Below are positions 5,452 to 5,635 of a DNA stretch of 5,635 nt, in pieces. Position 1 is the stretch's first letter; each line of letters begins with the position of its first letter. Origin of the DNA: JAAFKA01 sp044348925 (GTDB lineage: Bacteria > Bacteroidota > Bacteroidia > Cytophagales > Thermoflexibacteraceae); the NCBI GenBank assembly GCA_044348925.1, contig JBIKRY010000298.1:1-5635 (forward strand), read 5' to 3'. Below the pieces are notes generated by a model, which searched no databases, had not been told where the DNA came from, and was given only the letters and a program-made list of their open reading frames with translations. The position numbers and the translations under genes are program-made.

Positions 5452-5459
5452 CAAAGATA
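5452..5459 (-). promoter_or_regulatory. Putative -7 box (TATCTTTG) of the 132-aa gene / tRNA operon
   Basis: On the minus strand TATCTTTG matches the Bacteroidota TAnnTTTG box. It would give a leader of roughly 40-45 bases before the ATG at 5402. No good TTTG is found at -33, so it may be weak or need an activator. An AAGATAT half-site on the plus strand (5454-5460) overlaps it. Confidence 0.45.
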
Positions 5460-5476
5460 TAGGTTGCAATATTTTT

Positions 5477-5497
5477 AAGATATTTTTGATATATCTT
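5477..5497. promoter_or_regulatory. AT-rich dyad upstream of the operon promoter, possible operator
   Basis: AAGATAT-TTTTGAT-ATATCTT: a 7-bp perfect inverted repeat with a 7-base spacer, about 18 bp upstream of the putative -7 box. A third AAGATAT copy overlaps the box at 5454-5460. The arrangement suits a repressor site, but it lies in very AT-rich DNA. Confidence 0.35.
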
Positions 5498-5559
5498 GTT
5501 GATTATCAGGTGGTTAAATATTAAATGGCATTGTTGTCAGCAATTCCCACTTTGACAAT

Positions 5560-5634
5560 TTATTCCAATTTTACCATTTGGGGATTTGCCAACTCTTGGT
5601 AGAGTTGTGCGAAATTTTCACAGGATTTGAAGAA
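5560..5634 (-). CDS. C-terminal end of an unidentified protein (cut by window edge)
   Basis: The last 24 codons of a minus-strand frame that is open to the window edge, ending in TAA at 5560-5562. The peptide ends NFAQLYQELANPQMVKLE, a normal-looking helical, non-repetitive composition. It has the same strand and spacing style as the genes that follow, with 157 bp to the next start, which holds a putative promoter. Nothing can be said of its function. Confidence 0.45.
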   Translation of the reverse strand, partial: FFKSCENFAQLYQELANPQMVKLE

Positions 5635-5635
5635 A

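Noticed and set aside
5524..5601. Plus-strand 25-codon frame starting MALLSAIPT at the ATG at 5524
   Set aside because: It overlaps the minus-strand C-terminal frame, is isolated from any plus-strand gene, and has no promoter or start signal.

Overview
The window looks like AT-rich Bacteroidota DNA. Starts lack Shine-Dalgarno sequences, and two putative promoters carry TATCTTTG, which fits the TAnnTTTG -7 box of that phylum. The assignment to phylum is an inference from style; no marker gene is present.

Layout. (1) Bases 2-2197, plus strand: the C-terminal three quarters or so of a type III restriction endonuclease (Res). It has helicase motifs II, III, V and VI and a complete C-terminal PD-(D/E)XK nuclease site. 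The N-terminus with the Walker A motif, and the usual mod partner, lie left of the window. (2) Bases 2204-3249: an IS1-family insertion sequence with 25-bp perfect terminal inverted repeats. Its minus-strand transposase (insA/insB with a poly-A frameshift site) is dead. Its insA part is split by a 224-bp non-coding MITE with 15-bp inverted ends and a 7-bp target duplication, and its insB part carries a separate 14-bp insertion. (3) Bases 3266-5634, all minus strand: a compact phage- or mobile-element-like module. In order of transcription it holds the tail of an unknown gene, an unknown 132-aa acidic protein, a tRNA-Asn(GTT), an unknown 205-aa protein, and a RecE/exonuclease VIII-like PD-(D/E)XK nuclease whose start overlaps the stop of the 205-aa gene.

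How the parts relate. The Res gene and the minus-strand module converge, and the IS1 copy fills the gap between them almost exactly (6 bp after the Res stop, 16 bp from the nuclease stop). No target-site duplication is visible around the IS, so it may mark a rearrangement junction between a restriction locus and a recombination module. The 205-aa protein and the RecE-like nuclease are probably translationally coupled and work together, by analogy with exonuclease plus annealing or ssDNA-binding protein pairs. The 205-aa family itself is not recognised.

The most interesting points are the nested, hairpin-rich MITE inside IS1, the unidentified partner of the RecE-like nuclease, and the tRNA placed inside a phage-like operon.
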